Part shown: positions 9,136-19,138 of the stretch, in pieces
Layout: each line of letters begins with the position of its first letter
How positions within the stretch are numbered: the stretch's first letter is position 1
Source of the DNA: Trypanosoma brucei gambiense DAL972
Taxonomy: Eukaryota > Euglenozoa > Kinetoplastea > Trypanosomatida > Trypanosomatidae
Assembly: GCF_000210295.1 (NCBI RefSeq)
Contig: NC_026743.1
Location: 3,472,001 to 3,536,000, forward strand
Length of the DNA: 64,000 nt
Direction of reading: 5' to 3'
Position numbers and translations under genes: made by a program
Notes under the pieces: generated by a model
Databases searched by the model: none
What the model was told of the DNA's origin: nothing
What the model saw: the letters and a program-made list of their open reading frames with translations, nothing else

Positions 9136-11058
9136 CTACACCTTCTTGACTTGGGACGCCCGAACGAAGACACCCTTCCCTTTCGGGCATGTAAAGTATT
9201 GTTTTTTATCAATAAACGAAGATCCATCGTTAGTCCCTTCATTTCCTTCAAACATTTCCAATCCTATCCAGATACCGGCACCAAAAGCTGTAGGGCCATT
9301 GAAGCGAACAGCCGCACGGAATCCTTTATACGTGACAATGTCACCTATATGCAAATCTTTCGCCGAGCTAACGTGATTAACGGCGGCGGAACGACCGGGT
9401 GTAGTGGAACGGGTGCCGAAGCGCCCGGGTGTGGTGGTCCTTGTTGAAGTATGGCTCACCGGCAGAGAGCTGTTCGCCAGCCGAGACACACCGGCACGCG
9501 CTGCCGACGTGCTCCGACCCGTGGTGGTAGTTCGGGACGGCGTACCGCTGCGCATCGGTGTTGAGCCGATGGTACGCGAGTGTGTGGCCCCAGCAACCCG
9601 AACGGGAGTTCCACGTCGAACGGTACTTGCCGCGCTTCTCGCAAGTGGGCTCCGTGTCGTTAACCTGTTGCCTGCTGGTCGTGACATGGAGCCGTTGGAA
9701 CTTTCGTTGGCGCTGCTACGCCCTGGACGCACGCCTGTGCGTGCAGGAGAAGTAACCCGCAGCGAGCTGCTTGTGCCGGCGGCGCGGCCTGCACCGACAC
9801 GCGAAGCCGTGGAAGGAGTCTCGGCTCGCCGCGGGGTGCTCGTGCGGCGGTTTTCTTTCTCGCGTGTCGCTCGGCTCTCCTCCCGCCGCTCCTGTGCCTC
9901 TCGCAGTCTCTGGTTTTCACGTTGCAGGAGTGTAATACACTGGTGCAACGCCTGTGCCTCCTTGTTGAACATTTTGCAAGCTTGAGCCACCTCAGGAGTG
10001 GGCAATGTTTCAAGGATTTTTGGTACCATAACCGATTGTCGTGGGCGCGCTACATCCTCTAACCATTGATGCCCAAGCGCGTCGTTGAGAGACATTCGTT
10101 TGTGGGGATCCTTGTTTAGCAACCTCTCAATGAAATCAAAGGCGATGGGCGATATGCCCTGCGGCTCGGGCAGCGTCGTGTCCATGATGAAACGAAAAAC
10201 CTCCTTCTCTGGGGCGTGGGCAGCTGCGGAGTAGGGAAAGCTCCCGGAGAGCATAATGTAAGTCACGACACCAACCGACCATGTGTCTGCCTTGAAACCA
10301 TCGTAGTGCGTTTGAGTAAATTTTGCATAAAACATTTCTGGTGGGCCGTACCGAGGCGTGCCAATGACATCTGAGCAAACGATGCGCTTACCAATAAGGC
10401 GCTCAGCGCCAGGGTATTGCATGGATAAACTAATAGGATCTAATGCATCGCGCTCCTCCGCGGACGTACATATGCCTTTGGACCGCTTAGCAAGACCAAA
10501 GTCCGTCAACTTGATGTTATCGTCATCACTAACAAGCAGATTCTCCGGTTTTATGTCACGGTGAATAACATCGTGGATGTGACAATGTAGCACAGCTTTT
10601 ATTATCTGATATGTGTAGTATTTCGACGTTTCCTCAGACAGTTTCCCCTCCGGTGCTTGGAGAATTATTTCACACAAGTCACCACACTGAACCTCCTCAA
10701 AGAAAAGAAGAAACTCCTCCTCTGTCTCAATGTACTCTAAAAATGTGACAACATTACCATGCGACGGAATGTGACGTAGTACATCGATCTCCCGTTTCAC
10801 CTCTGCCATGGCGCGCTCCACATTTCCCTTGGTCAGAGACAAAAGGTACTCCTTCTGTATTATCTTCACAACAACCTTCATTCCTGGTTGAAATGACGGT
10901 GGCTCGTACGGATCAATAACCGAACAGCGCTTGACTACGCTCCACGCCCCACGCCCGGCGACAGAATCGTTATGGATGATATATTTATTATCTACATGAG
11001 TGACATCCGCCGTTGGTGGGTTTTCTTGTGCAGTCACTTCTGTGTCAGTGGATTCCAT
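9136..11058 (-). CDS. Ser/Thr protein kinase with C-terminal CAP-Gly domain
   Basis: The 640-residue protein starts at the ATG at 11058; a slightly longer frame starts at a TTG. The kinase domain covers about residues 26-345: glycine loop GRGAWSVV (36-43), VVVK lysine K65, HRD at 166-168 followed by IKPENLL, DFG at 186-188, PPE (for APE) at 239-241, and ADTWSVGVVTYIMLSGSFPY. It resembles CAMK-group kinases and looks catalytically complete. A coiled coil (about 368-415) and a long Ser/Thr/Arg/Pro-rich linker follow. The C-terminus (about 569-635) is a CAP-Gly domain: FNGPTAFGAGIWIGLEMF, GTNDG at 608-612 (usually GKNDG), and QYFTCPKGKGVFVR. CAP-Gly domains bind the EEY/F tail of alpha-tubulin or EB proteins, so this kinase is probably placed on microtubules. 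The activation segment carries a long insertion. Confidence 0.9.
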   Translation of the reverse strand: MESTDTEVTAQENPPTADVTHVDNKYIIHNDSVAGRGAWSVVKRCSVIDPYEPPSFQPGMKVVVKIIQKEYLLSLTKGNVERAMAEVKREIDVLRHIPSHGNVVTFLEYIETEEEFLLFFEEVQCGDLCEIILQAPEGKLSEETSKYYTYQIIKAVLHCHIHDVIHRDIKPENLLVSDDDNIKLTDFGLAKRSKGICTSAEERDALDPISLSMQYPGAERLIGKRIVCSDVIGTPRYGPPEMFYAKFTQTHYDGFKADTWSVGVVTYIMLSGSFPYSAAAHAPEKEVFRFIMDTTLPEPQGISPIAFDFIERLLNKDPHKRMSLNDALGHQWLEDVARPRQSVMVPKILETLPTPEVAQACKMFNKEAQALHQCITLLQRENQRLREAQERREESRATREKENRRTSTPRRAETPSTASRVGAGRAAGTSSSLRVTSPARTGVRPGRSSANESSNGSMSRPAGNRLTTRSPLARSAASTVRRGTPVRVAGATHSRTIGSTPMRSGTPSRTTTTGRSTSAARAGVSRLANSSLPVSHTSTRTTTPGRFGTRSTTPGRSAAVNHVSSAKDLHIGDIVTYKGFRAAVRFNGPTAFGAGIWIGLEMFEGNEGTNDGSSFIDKKQYFTCPKGKGVFVRASQVKKV

Positions 11059-12680
11059 TTCAATAAGAAACCCCAACGCAGAGAGATTATCACTGGTATA
11101 TAAAAGGGAAGCAACGCTGCCTTTTTATGCTTTCTTACACCTAATTTATTTTTACACCGTTTCATTAAGAACACACGTTGAGAGAAAAAAAAGGCAGAAA
11201 AGACAATTTCATTGCGAAGCAAATATAACCAAAAGAGAGGGGGGATAGTAGTGCCGGCACCAGCCACGGGTGTACAGGGGAAAGGGGGGAAAAAAGCAAT
11301 TGATGAAATTGATGAGAGGAAGGAAGAACAAGAAGGGGGATGAAAGCATTCAGCCTTTTTCTTTTTTTTCCTTCTAACGGGAAGCCAAGAAGCACCACTC
11401 GTGGACGTAAATAGTTAGTGGGGCACCATTCTTCCATATTACCCCCGGGGGAGATAAACACTAGGTATATCTTTAAATGTATATACCGGCGAGCTGACAC
11501 CACAGAGCCGTCACAAGCAAGGCGATGGTCCCCCCTACGAGCAAAAACAAACAAACAACAAATAAATGGAGAAAAAAGTTACGAAAAACAGGTGGCAGTC
11601 ACGTAGAGGCAATGGGAAGGAGAGAGAAAAGCATAACAACCGAAGAACAAAAACAAACGAGTTGGAAACCAAAGAGGATGACAGAAGCGTATTTATCCCC
11701 ACGGATACGTAAAGCAGCAGGGGCCACGTCCTACATCATGTAAGTACCAAAAAGCATGCCCTGGAGAACTTCCTACTCCCAAGAAGTAAAAATAAGAGGC
11801 AACATCCACCGCCACACACGCCTCCAGCTTAGAAAGGGTATCACATGCAATAATGCGGCACCACCTAGCCTGCCTTCAGCTCTCATTTTAACAAATATGT
11901 CAGACATACACATTTTGCACGGAAGAAAGCAAACGAATCGAGAGGATCCCACTGCAAGACGGGAGGCAAAAGGGTGAAAACAACGTCACTCACGCACGTG
12001 TACGCAAACACGGTCTGTAGGGATGACCCAGGACACACGCTTCAACCCTTCACAGAGGCGAAACTGGAAACACAAATAAGAGAAGCAAAAGGCAAATAAA
12101 ATGAATAATAAACCTTGGGTCTTCAAGCAAAGGGGCAGCACCGGAAAAAGGAACATTCATAACACTGACACCGTTAGCGTAAGTGTCGCCTCTTATTGAA
12201 AATTAGGTCCAGTATTCCCTATTCTGGCCTCTCCAGAGTGTATTCACCTTGCATTCGTTCCACGTGCTCAAACGTTGGAGGTACAACCGACCCCAGACTC
12301 TAGCATCCGCCACAAACACAGTCCCTCAGGTGAAACGCCTTTTCACAAATCCCTTTCTCCTACCTGGTTCCGTGAAGAATTCCCCCCCCCCCTCTCTACT
12401 CCCTTTGTAACCCACTCTACCACTTATCCAACCACTAATCACCAAATTTCCTTCCTTTTCCCCTCCCCTTTCTGTCCCTTTCCATCACTCCATCCACCAT
12501 AGGTGCCATTGCTCACTACCACATTCCTTCAAATTGTGCTGTCCTCTTCCCCCACCCCTTACATCAAACAGCACGTTTTGCCTCCTATAGCACGCCAGTC
12601 TGCATTATTCGCTTTTTCTCCTCCCCTAAAAAAAAAAAATCATTCCTACAAATTAATTTTATCTTTAAACTCAGTCGCCA
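11059..12680. other. 1.6-kb spacer between MEKK-like kinase stop and CAP-Gly kinase start
   Basis: No gene recognised. Plus-strand sequence is A-rich at 11500-11700 and 12060-12120 and C/T-rich at 12330-12560. Much of it is probably the 3' UTR of the MEKK-like kinase and the 5' leader of the CAP-Gly kinase. Short open frames on both strands carry no domain. Confidence 0.6.
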
Positions 12681-13535
12681 CTAGACCTTTAAGAAGGGAT
12701 GTTGCAAGAGCGTTGCAGCATCGGGGCGCTCCGCAACGGTGCGACGGAAACATAAGTCAAGAAAATCGTACGCCTCCTGCGATCCTAAGGCATTAGGGTC
12801 CTTTGGGATAGCATCGGGCCAACCTGTGGACATGGCGAGTTTGTTCATTATATGCATCACATTAGCCATGGGTGTCCACGGTGCACGACCCGTAATCATC
12901 TCGGCAACCGTGCACCCAGCCGACCAAATATCCGCCTTAAATGGATCGTACCCATTCTCATCCGTAATAACTTCTGGGGCCATCCAGTAAGGAGTGCCTG
13001 CAAGCGTGGATGTCGCCGCCTGCCGAAGAGTTCCATATGTGGTCATAACCTTCGCTTGGTCGAAATCGGCGAGCTTTGCTATGCCTGTGTCCATTGATAT
13101 AAGCAGGTTGTCCCCCTTTATATCACGGTGAGCAACTTTATTCCGGTGCAAATATTCCAATCCAGAAAACATTTGGCGGGAATACACACGCACCACTGGG
13201 TACGGCAGATGACCATTGGGGAGAGTCTTCATGAGCGACGAAACGGAGCCGCCAGTGACAAACTCGAGATACAAGTACAAACGTTTGGGCGTGCTCTCGT
13301 TATCGATGCGGCTGTGAAGGTATCGAATGACGTTTTCATGCACCAACTTCTTGTGAACCTCCACCTCGGTGTTAGTTGGGGAATCTTCCGCCAATTCCAA
13401 CTCCTTAACAGCAACAAACTGCCCACTGGGAAGGATGCCGGCATATACTGAGCCAAAGCTCCCGCTACCAAGTTTCTTACCCATCGTTATTTGGTTCAAC
13501 TCAGCCACATCCACGGAACACATGCCTGCGGGCAT
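12681..13535 (-). CDS. STE11/MEKK-like protein kinase with DFD in place of DFG
   Basis: The 284-residue protein is little more than a kinase domain. It has glycine loop GSGSFGSV (23-30), VAVK lysine K44, HRDIKGDNLL from 137, then ADFDQAK with Asp at 159 where Gly of DFG is expected, and GTPYWMAPEVI, WSAGCTVAEMITG and the terminal HPFLKV. HRDIKGDN and GTPYWMAPE are typical of the STE11/STE20 groups (MAP3K-like). K44, the HRD Asp and the DFG Asp are kept, so activity is possible, but the activation-loop hinge residue is altered. The codon at 13059-13061 reads Asp on the minus strand. A second in-frame Met at residue 5 is an alternative start. There is no regulatory domain. Confidence 0.9.
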   Translation of the reverse strand: MPAGMCSVDVAELNQITMGKKLGSGSFGSVYAGILPSGQFVAVKELELAEDSPTNTEVEVHKKLVHENVIRYLHSRIDNESTPKRLYLYLEFVTGGSVSSLMKTLPNGHLPYPVVRVYSRQMFSGLEYLHRNKVAHRDIKGDNLLISMDTGIAKLADFDQAKVMTTYGTLRQAATSTLAGTPYWMAPEVITDENGYDPFKADIWSAGCTVAEMITGRAPWTPMANVMHIMNKLAMSTGWPDAIPKDPNALGSQEAYDFLDLCFRRTVAERPDAATLLQHPFLKV

Positions 13536-14286
13536 TTCACTTAGTCTTTTCCCGCCCTCTTCCCGGGTATGGATGGGTTCCTTTTGTTTTCCTTTGTGTG
13601 AACGGCTGATTACCTTATTACTTTTCCTTTTTGGTTTTCACCGTAAATATGGCAAAGAAGCCAAAACAATCCTTGATGACTGTCATTTAAGCGCAGCCAG
13701 TCGCGGGCGGCCATGCACGCAGCACCAGATAAAGTAGAGGAGGGAAATCCGGTGTGAACTACAAGCAGAAGGTATCATTCAAATAGCCCGACTGAGCTGA
13801 CGAAGTGAACCTGCACAAAAATTAGAAAAGGCGATTCTCACGAAGTTCCCTTAAAATAAATTGCTGTTAAGAAACGCGCGGGCATTTTATCCTTATTATA
13901 TCTTTTCTTTACTTATATTTACCCTTTTTTTTCTTTGTTCCGGCGATTGTACGTAACACCTCCTTTGTCGCACCAGTGGCACTCCTATCCTCATCCCGCT
14001 CCATCCCAGGCTCTGCTATGCCACCATCATCAACACCGCCTCCCTCCACCTCTACAATCCCTTCCCCACCGTTCATGCACTCCGGTCCCATCGACCTTTC
14101 GCGTGGACTAAATGATGGAAAAGAAAGGGAGGAAAAGGGCAAGGCAGTAGCTTAGCGGCGTACTTCATCCGTCTTCTAGCCGCTCCTGAATCAAAGCTAT
14201 CTTTCTCGCTCCCCCGTTTCTCTCATACTTTCCTTTAAAAAAAAAAGACACTGCGATGTCTTATCACACACACACACGGCGTTTCA
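13536..14286. other. Spacer between EBP1-like stop and MEKK-like kinase start
   Basis: It contains one possible small coding frame (13909-14142, listed separately). Otherwise this is UTR-type sequence with a CA repeat near 14267-14278. Confidence 0.5.
13909..14142 (-). CDS. Possible small acidic/basic-tailed protein (unverified)
   Basis: A 77-codon frame on the coding strand of the unit; an internal Met at residue 18 (MGPECMNGG) would give 60 residues. The product is Gly/Glu-rich in the middle and ends with a lysine-rich tail (GTKKKKGKYK). No domain is recognised. It lies between two real genes in a 751-bp gap that would be adequate for two UTRs and a mini-gene. Composition is more protein-like than other frames in the spacers, but chance is not excluded. 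Confidence 0.3.
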   Translation of the reverse strand: MPFSSLSFPSFSPRERSMGPECMNGGEGIVEVEGGGVDDGGIAEPGMERDEDRSATGATKEVLRTIAGTKKKKGKYK

Positions 14287-15435
14287 CTACTCCTTGCGCT
14301 TCTTCTCTAGCGAAAACGGAAGCTTGCTCGTTGTCAGCAGCAATTCGTCGGTGTATGGAGGAAGCTCTGGCGCCTTCTGCATTTTCAAGCCAGTCACAAC
14401 TTCAATCTTTTTGGCTGTCACGAGCAACGTCACCTTGAAGTGCCCAACTACCTCGCCGTCCTTCTCGTAGAGCACAGGGTACGGAACAACGGCACTATGT
14501 TTTACCATCTCCGATAGACCGAGGCGAGCTTTCTTCGTCTCTAAGTTGCGGAAGGCAAAAGGAAATGTTCCATATTTTGACTCAATCTCTCGCTGAAGCT
14601 CACGTGCCGACTCCATCTTCATGGTGTACTTGCTGTCCAGGGCTACCTTGAAGACGGAGGGACGAAGATCCCGCTCCTTCAGTTTGCCCTTTCCAGAGCT
14701 CATGACAATGTCCAATGTCCACACCTGCCCAGCTTCCAAAGTGTAGTCATGGACAAGATGCTCAGCCACCTTCTTTTGGGGAATACAGCGGAAGCTGTCC
14801 ACAATGTAGCGCTTCAGCATGTGCGAAAGCACTCCCTCCGCGGGTGTTACGCCGTAGTGAGCAGCAGCTTTTTCGATGACCTCTGTTACCTCATACACAT
14901 TTGTGCCTGGACGCATCTTGCGCACAGCAGTGTTAAGGATCTTGTAAGCAGCTGTAATTACCTTCGCTGCCTTCTCATCCGAACCAAGCTCGTTGTTTTC
15001 CGTCACCTGTACCGTATGCGCTACCTGAGCACAGTATCCATCAATGTGAATGCCCAAGTCAACGTGTACAACATCACCAAGTTGCACCACTTGTGAGGCT
15101 GCATCGTCACCGGGAGATGGGCAATTGTGCGCCACGCAGTTGTTCAGCGAAATGCAAGTGGGAAAGGCAATACCCTTCTCTGTGCCCCTAAACATCGTCC
15201 TCAACTTCTTCGCGATCGTTTCATCACCCAGTTTGCACAAGTCGTAAACCTTTGCACCAGGTACGATGGCGTCAAGAAGAACCTGCAGCGTCTCGTTACA
15301 CCAGACAGCGGCCTTCTTGTACCGCATCACGACATCAGAGTTGTTGATAGTGGTATCTTCTTCTTCCTCTTCGGCCTGTTCATCCACGTCTTCCCATTCC
15401 TCAATCTTCCCCTCCTCACCTTCTGGCCGAGACAT
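14287..15435 (-). CDS. EBP1/PA2G4-like protein (inactive M24 methionine aminopeptidase fold)
   Basis: The 382-residue protein has an acidic N-terminus (about 8-28) and then the pita-bread fold of family M24: SDVVMRYKKAAVWCNETL, GIAFPTCISLNNCVAHNCPSP, GDVVHVDLGIHIDGYCAQVAHT, and VWTLDIVMSSGKGKLKERDLRPSVFK. In active methionine aminopeptidases a second metal-binding Asp lies 11 residues after the first; here the first is D126 and position 137 is Gln. The pattern DLGxHIDGxxAxVAHT is that of EBP1/PA2G4, a non-peptidase relative that binds ribosomes near the tunnel exit and RNA. A ribosome-associated role is therefore more likely than peptidase activity. The length fits EBP1. Confidence 0.88.
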   Translation of the reverse strand: MSRPEGEEGKIEEWEDVDEQAEEEEEDTTINNSDVVMRYKKAAVWCNETLQVLLDAIVPGAKVYDLCKLGDETIAKKLRTMFRGTEKGIAFPTCISLNNCVAHNCPSPGDDAASQVVQLGDVVHVDLGIHIDGYCAQVAHTVQVTENNELGSDEKAAKVITAAYKILNTAVRKMRPGTNVYEVTEVIEKAAAHYGVTPAEGVLSHMLKRYIVDSFRCIPQKKVAEHLVHDYTLEAGQVWTLDIVMSSGKGKLKERDLRPSVFKVALDSKYTMKMESARELQREIESKYGTFPFAFRNLETKKARLGLSEMVKHSAVVPYPVLYEKDGEVVGHFKVTLLVTAKKIEVVTGLKMQKAPELPPYTDELLLTTSKLPFSLEKKRKE

Positions 15436-17311
15436 CGCTTATTATGGTTTGGTAATAGTGATAAAGGCACAAAATGTTTACTAACACCCGTGTGACAGAT
15501 ATGACCCGTGCTCCTCAACTTCAAAAAGGAAAAAACTGAGCAGAGGCAGGGTAGGAATAAAAGAGAACAAACACCGAAAGAGAGAAGGGTCAGTGAACAT
15601 AGTATCATCCACACGAAGGCCACAACACCAACAGCAAAGTCAATGACAGCAACCAAAAACAAAAAACGGACAGATACCCTGGGGAGAAGGAGGGGGAGTC
15701 GCTCTCTTTACAACAGTTAGAGGAGGACAAGAAGTGGCACCTTCGAAAATCACCGGGGAAAGTTGCAAGGAAAGTGCAGCAGATAGGGTGGGGCCAGACC
15801 CTCTGCACATCCGATTAAGCACCAGAAGAGCCAACAGTACGCCCCTCACCACGGGGCATTATCAACAAGTGACAGCGTCCATGTTCAAAACTTGCCAGAG
15901 TACACTGAAGTGCAAGATCGTGAACATTTAAAAATAACAAAAAAGGCGCTGCGAAACAATATCTCAAACGATGAAGGGCAAAAATGACAGAACCTTGGTT
16001 CAGGAATGCGGGACAAAAACGTACAATGATTATTCGACATGTGTGGGTGTCCCCCATGTCGTCACCGTCGCAACTGCAGCACGGGTCGGTGCACCATGAC
16101 ACGTACCTCAACAGTCTGTAGCGAAAGATCACATTAGAGAAGTTCAATCAGACAAATTGTAAAGTGAGAGAATCTTAGCAACCTCATTTGTCATGAAAAT
16201 TACACTCTCCCTCCTCAACCACCACCACTAAAAAAAAAAATACGAAAAATGCAAGATTATCCGACAGAACAGCACCTTCAAGCCACTTCATGTGGGGGAG
16301 CGACGTATTGTGCAGCAAAGAAGATATCAAGTTCAAGGAGTGTTTACACAAAGTAAAAGGCAAACGTACATAACGCAAATCACAGCTCAAAGAGGCTGAA
16401 CCCTTTCCTAATCGTATATTAAAAAGAGGAGTGCACACGACAGCATGGCTGAATGTGCCAATCAATGCAGCAAAACATTCGCTTCCCTTCCACCTCATTT
16501 CGTAATATCACCGCAGCCTTATTCTCTAATGATTTATTAATAATAACATCCATTTCCTGAGGGGCACAAACAGTGCAGATATGTAATTTACCAACCCTTC
16601 TATGAAAACACGCAAGAATTTGTTGCTGGGACCCTCAAACACAAACATGATCGACACAACGCCACTCGGTGAGCCAACGGGCACCATTGCACTGCAAAGT
16701 CAACCGAAGACCACCGGAAATCATCACAAACTATGCACAGCGTGGACAAATGCTCCGTATCCAGTACGAAAGTTGGGAGCAGCAGTAGCAGTGCCTTCGT
16801 ATTTAATCACGCCCACCCTCACCCTCTGAGATTATTCCATTCCACCGCACAATGTGTTGTCGGCATATAGCTTGACAAAACAGGACCCCATACCCTTGCC
16901 AAGTGCAGGAAGACTTTCACCAAAACAAGTAACCAGATGGGTGGCTCATGTCCCACTGTTTTAATTCAACTCCCATGTGGGTGCGATCAGCGACTCAATA
17001 TCATTGTGTGAGGTCCGCAGCACAAGCGGGTTTCCATGCAACACATAAAGGCATTCTTACATTAGACGCCCGTAAAATGAGTGGTACGGCACAAAACACA
17101 AATTGTTCAAGAACTAGTCCACCTTAAGAGTATACACAACCCAACCACGCTCTCGACCGTCAGTCATGTCTACCAGAGGTCAACCGGACTCAAAAAAAAA
17201 AAACGTCCCCTCCGGTGAGGCACCCAATGTCCAGGCAAAAACAAGAAAAAAGCACACCACAATTATTCGAAACGATCCACATGTAAAAATGCCGCGGATC
17301 CTCACCCGAGG
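15436..17311. other. 1.9-kb spacer between RCK-type kinase stop and EBP1-like start
   Basis: No gene recognised on either strand. The plus strand is rich in A and C, as expected for the non-coding strand of a leftward unit. A-runs occur at about 16229-16238 and 17192-17203. Most of it is presumably the long 3' UTR of the RCK-type kinase. Confidence 0.6.
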
Positions 17312-18475
17312 TTAAAAGTTGAACGCTTCATCGTCAAGTCCAGGTTTGGGAGGCAGCTGCGATCCGGCAGAATCTGATCCGGGAGGTCCTCCCCCAAAAA
17401 ACAAGGTCGTAGATGAACTAGCCCGGTCCCTTCCTAGTGTAGCTGCAGAAGAAGCTCCCTCGCATCCACCAAAGCTTGTCGTACTGACACTTAACCTGCG
17501 TGCAGCACCGGCAGCATGAAATGGGTTGTGAGGCTGGCCGGTGGCGATACCCGCATACATTGCCGTCGCTGTACCCCCAGCCTCCGCCGCACTTCCTGTG
17601 CCAGTGAAGTAAGGATGCCGAAGACACTGCGTAGCTGTTAGACGGTCACTCGGGTTAAACTTCAACATCTGTTCCATTAAATCGATGGCGTTTGGTGGAG
17701 CACCAGCCAATAACTGTCGTAGTGGTGTTGGAGCCACCGTTGGAAAGCGCATATTTAGGCGACGCAAGAGCTGGTAACCTTCATCCCACTCTGCGGTAGT
17801 TGGAGCCCCAAGAATTGAACAGATCTTGAACAGTTGGTCATTACCTGACGACCCCGGAAAGAGGGGTCGGTTCAGATAAAGCTCAGCAAATATGACACCG
17901 CAAGCCCATATATCTACAGGGGAATTGTAGTGAGTGGAACGGAGGATTATTTCCGGTGCCCTGTACCACCGAGTCGACACATATTCCGTGAACGGTGGTC
18001 GAGAACGAATTTCCTTAGCTAATCCAAAGTCGGCCACCTTCACAACATCCCCCTTCGTCAGCAAATTTTCAGGTTTCAGATCGCGATGCATGAAACCGTT
18101 CTTGTGCATGGCCTGTACCGCTAAAAGAGTCTGGCACATAATGCTTCGGATTTCCCGGTCATTGAAAATGCTTTGAACACCTCCCATTTGTTCGGACCGC
18201 ATCCGTTGAATCCCAAAGAGGTTCATTTCCATATACTCAAATATAAGAAAGAGTTCGTTGTTCTCGCGAACAACCTCCCTTAGCTTTACGATGTTAGGAT
18301 GGTGCACCTTCCTAAGAAACTGAACCTCACGTAGCTGTAAACACTCCTCCCAGTTAGAGAAACGTTGCTTCATCTTTTTAACGGCAACAACTTCTCCTGT
18401 GCTGGTGTTTTGGGCCTTACTCACGACACCGAACGAACCGTCACCTAGCTGACCCAATATCGTATACCGATTCAT
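17312..18475 (-). CDS. CMGC kinase of the RCK (MAK/MOK/ICK) family
   Basis: The 387-residue protein has a kinase domain at about 4-292: glycine loop GDGSFGVV, catalytic lysine K33 (VAVKKMK), HRDLKPENLL from 130, DFG at 149-151 and a TEY motif at 163-165 followed by VSTRWYRAPEIILRS. The TxY plus STRWYRAPE pattern and EECLQLREVQFLRKVHHPNI segment place it with MAK/MOK/ICK kinases rather than classic MAP kinases. Members of this family act at cilia and flagella and control their length. All catalytic residues are present. The C-terminal 95 residues are Ala/Gly/Ser-rich and unstructured. The flagellar role is inferred from the family. Confidence 0.9.
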   Translation of the reverse strand: MNRYTILGQLGDGSFGVVSKAQNTSTGEVVAVKKMKQRFSNWEECLQLREVQFLRKVHHPNIVKLREVVRENNELFLIFEYMEMNLFGIQRMRSEQMGGVQSIFNDREIRSIMCQTLLAVQAMHKNGFMHRDLKPENLLTKGDVVKVADFGLAKEIRSRPPFTEYVSTRWYRAPEIILRSTHYNSPVDIWACGVIFAELYLNRPLFPGSSGNDQLFKICSILGAPTTAEWDEGYQLLRRLNMRFPTVAPTPLRQLLAGAPPNAIDLMEQMLKFNPSDRLTATQCLRHPYFTGTGSAAEAGGTATAMYAGIATGQPHNPFHAAGAARRLSVSTTSFGGCEGASSAATLGRDRASSSTTLFFGGGPPGSDSAGSQLPPKPGLDDEAFNF

Positions 18476-19138
18476 CCCCTCCGCACTTTCGTAAAGCAGA
18501 TAACCGAAAGAAGTTTATCACTCACCTATTACTGCCCTGTATGAAGTTTTATCTCTATTAAAATATGTGTTACCTTTCCTTCCCCCCTTGGGTATCCCTG
18601 ACAGTGGGGGCCACCTTTTCGTATTTCCCTCTCCTACCTCCGATAGTATACGGACCAGCGTATACGAGTTGGAGAATGTCACTAACTTAATGCGTATATT
18701 ATATAATAACCAAACACAAAATCACTCTGTCAAGTAAAAAAAAATTAGAAAGGAAGAGGAGGGAAAAGTCAACATGTGTAACAGGGATTTGGAAGGCAGG
18801 ACAGAAAACACAAAAACATGAATACGTCTCCAGGAAACCTTGACAAACGTACCCCGCGCTGCGAGGAAGTAACCACGCCAGCTTCAGTGTTGTGAATTCA
18901 AATAGAAAAAAAGAAAATTAGGAAGGACAAAAAAACATCCCCTACCCCTGCCGACTCCCCTTTCCCCTACCTTCACAATCGCGCACGCAAATATCACCCC
19001 TGATCGTCGCCACCCTTCCCGTAACATCATACATTTCACTCGCAACAATGATGACTTGTAAATAACGGAATAACATGCAGGAACATCGAAACAGAGCGTG
19101 ATAGGCGCATAAACATAGTCGTAAAACGAGTTGGATAT
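18476..19138. other. Spacer between MBF1 stop and RCK-type kinase start
   Basis: No gene. Purine-rich plus-strand sequence at about 18735-18770 may provide the pyrimidine tract for the kinase mRNA; the rest is presumed MBF1 3' UTR. Confidence 0.6.
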
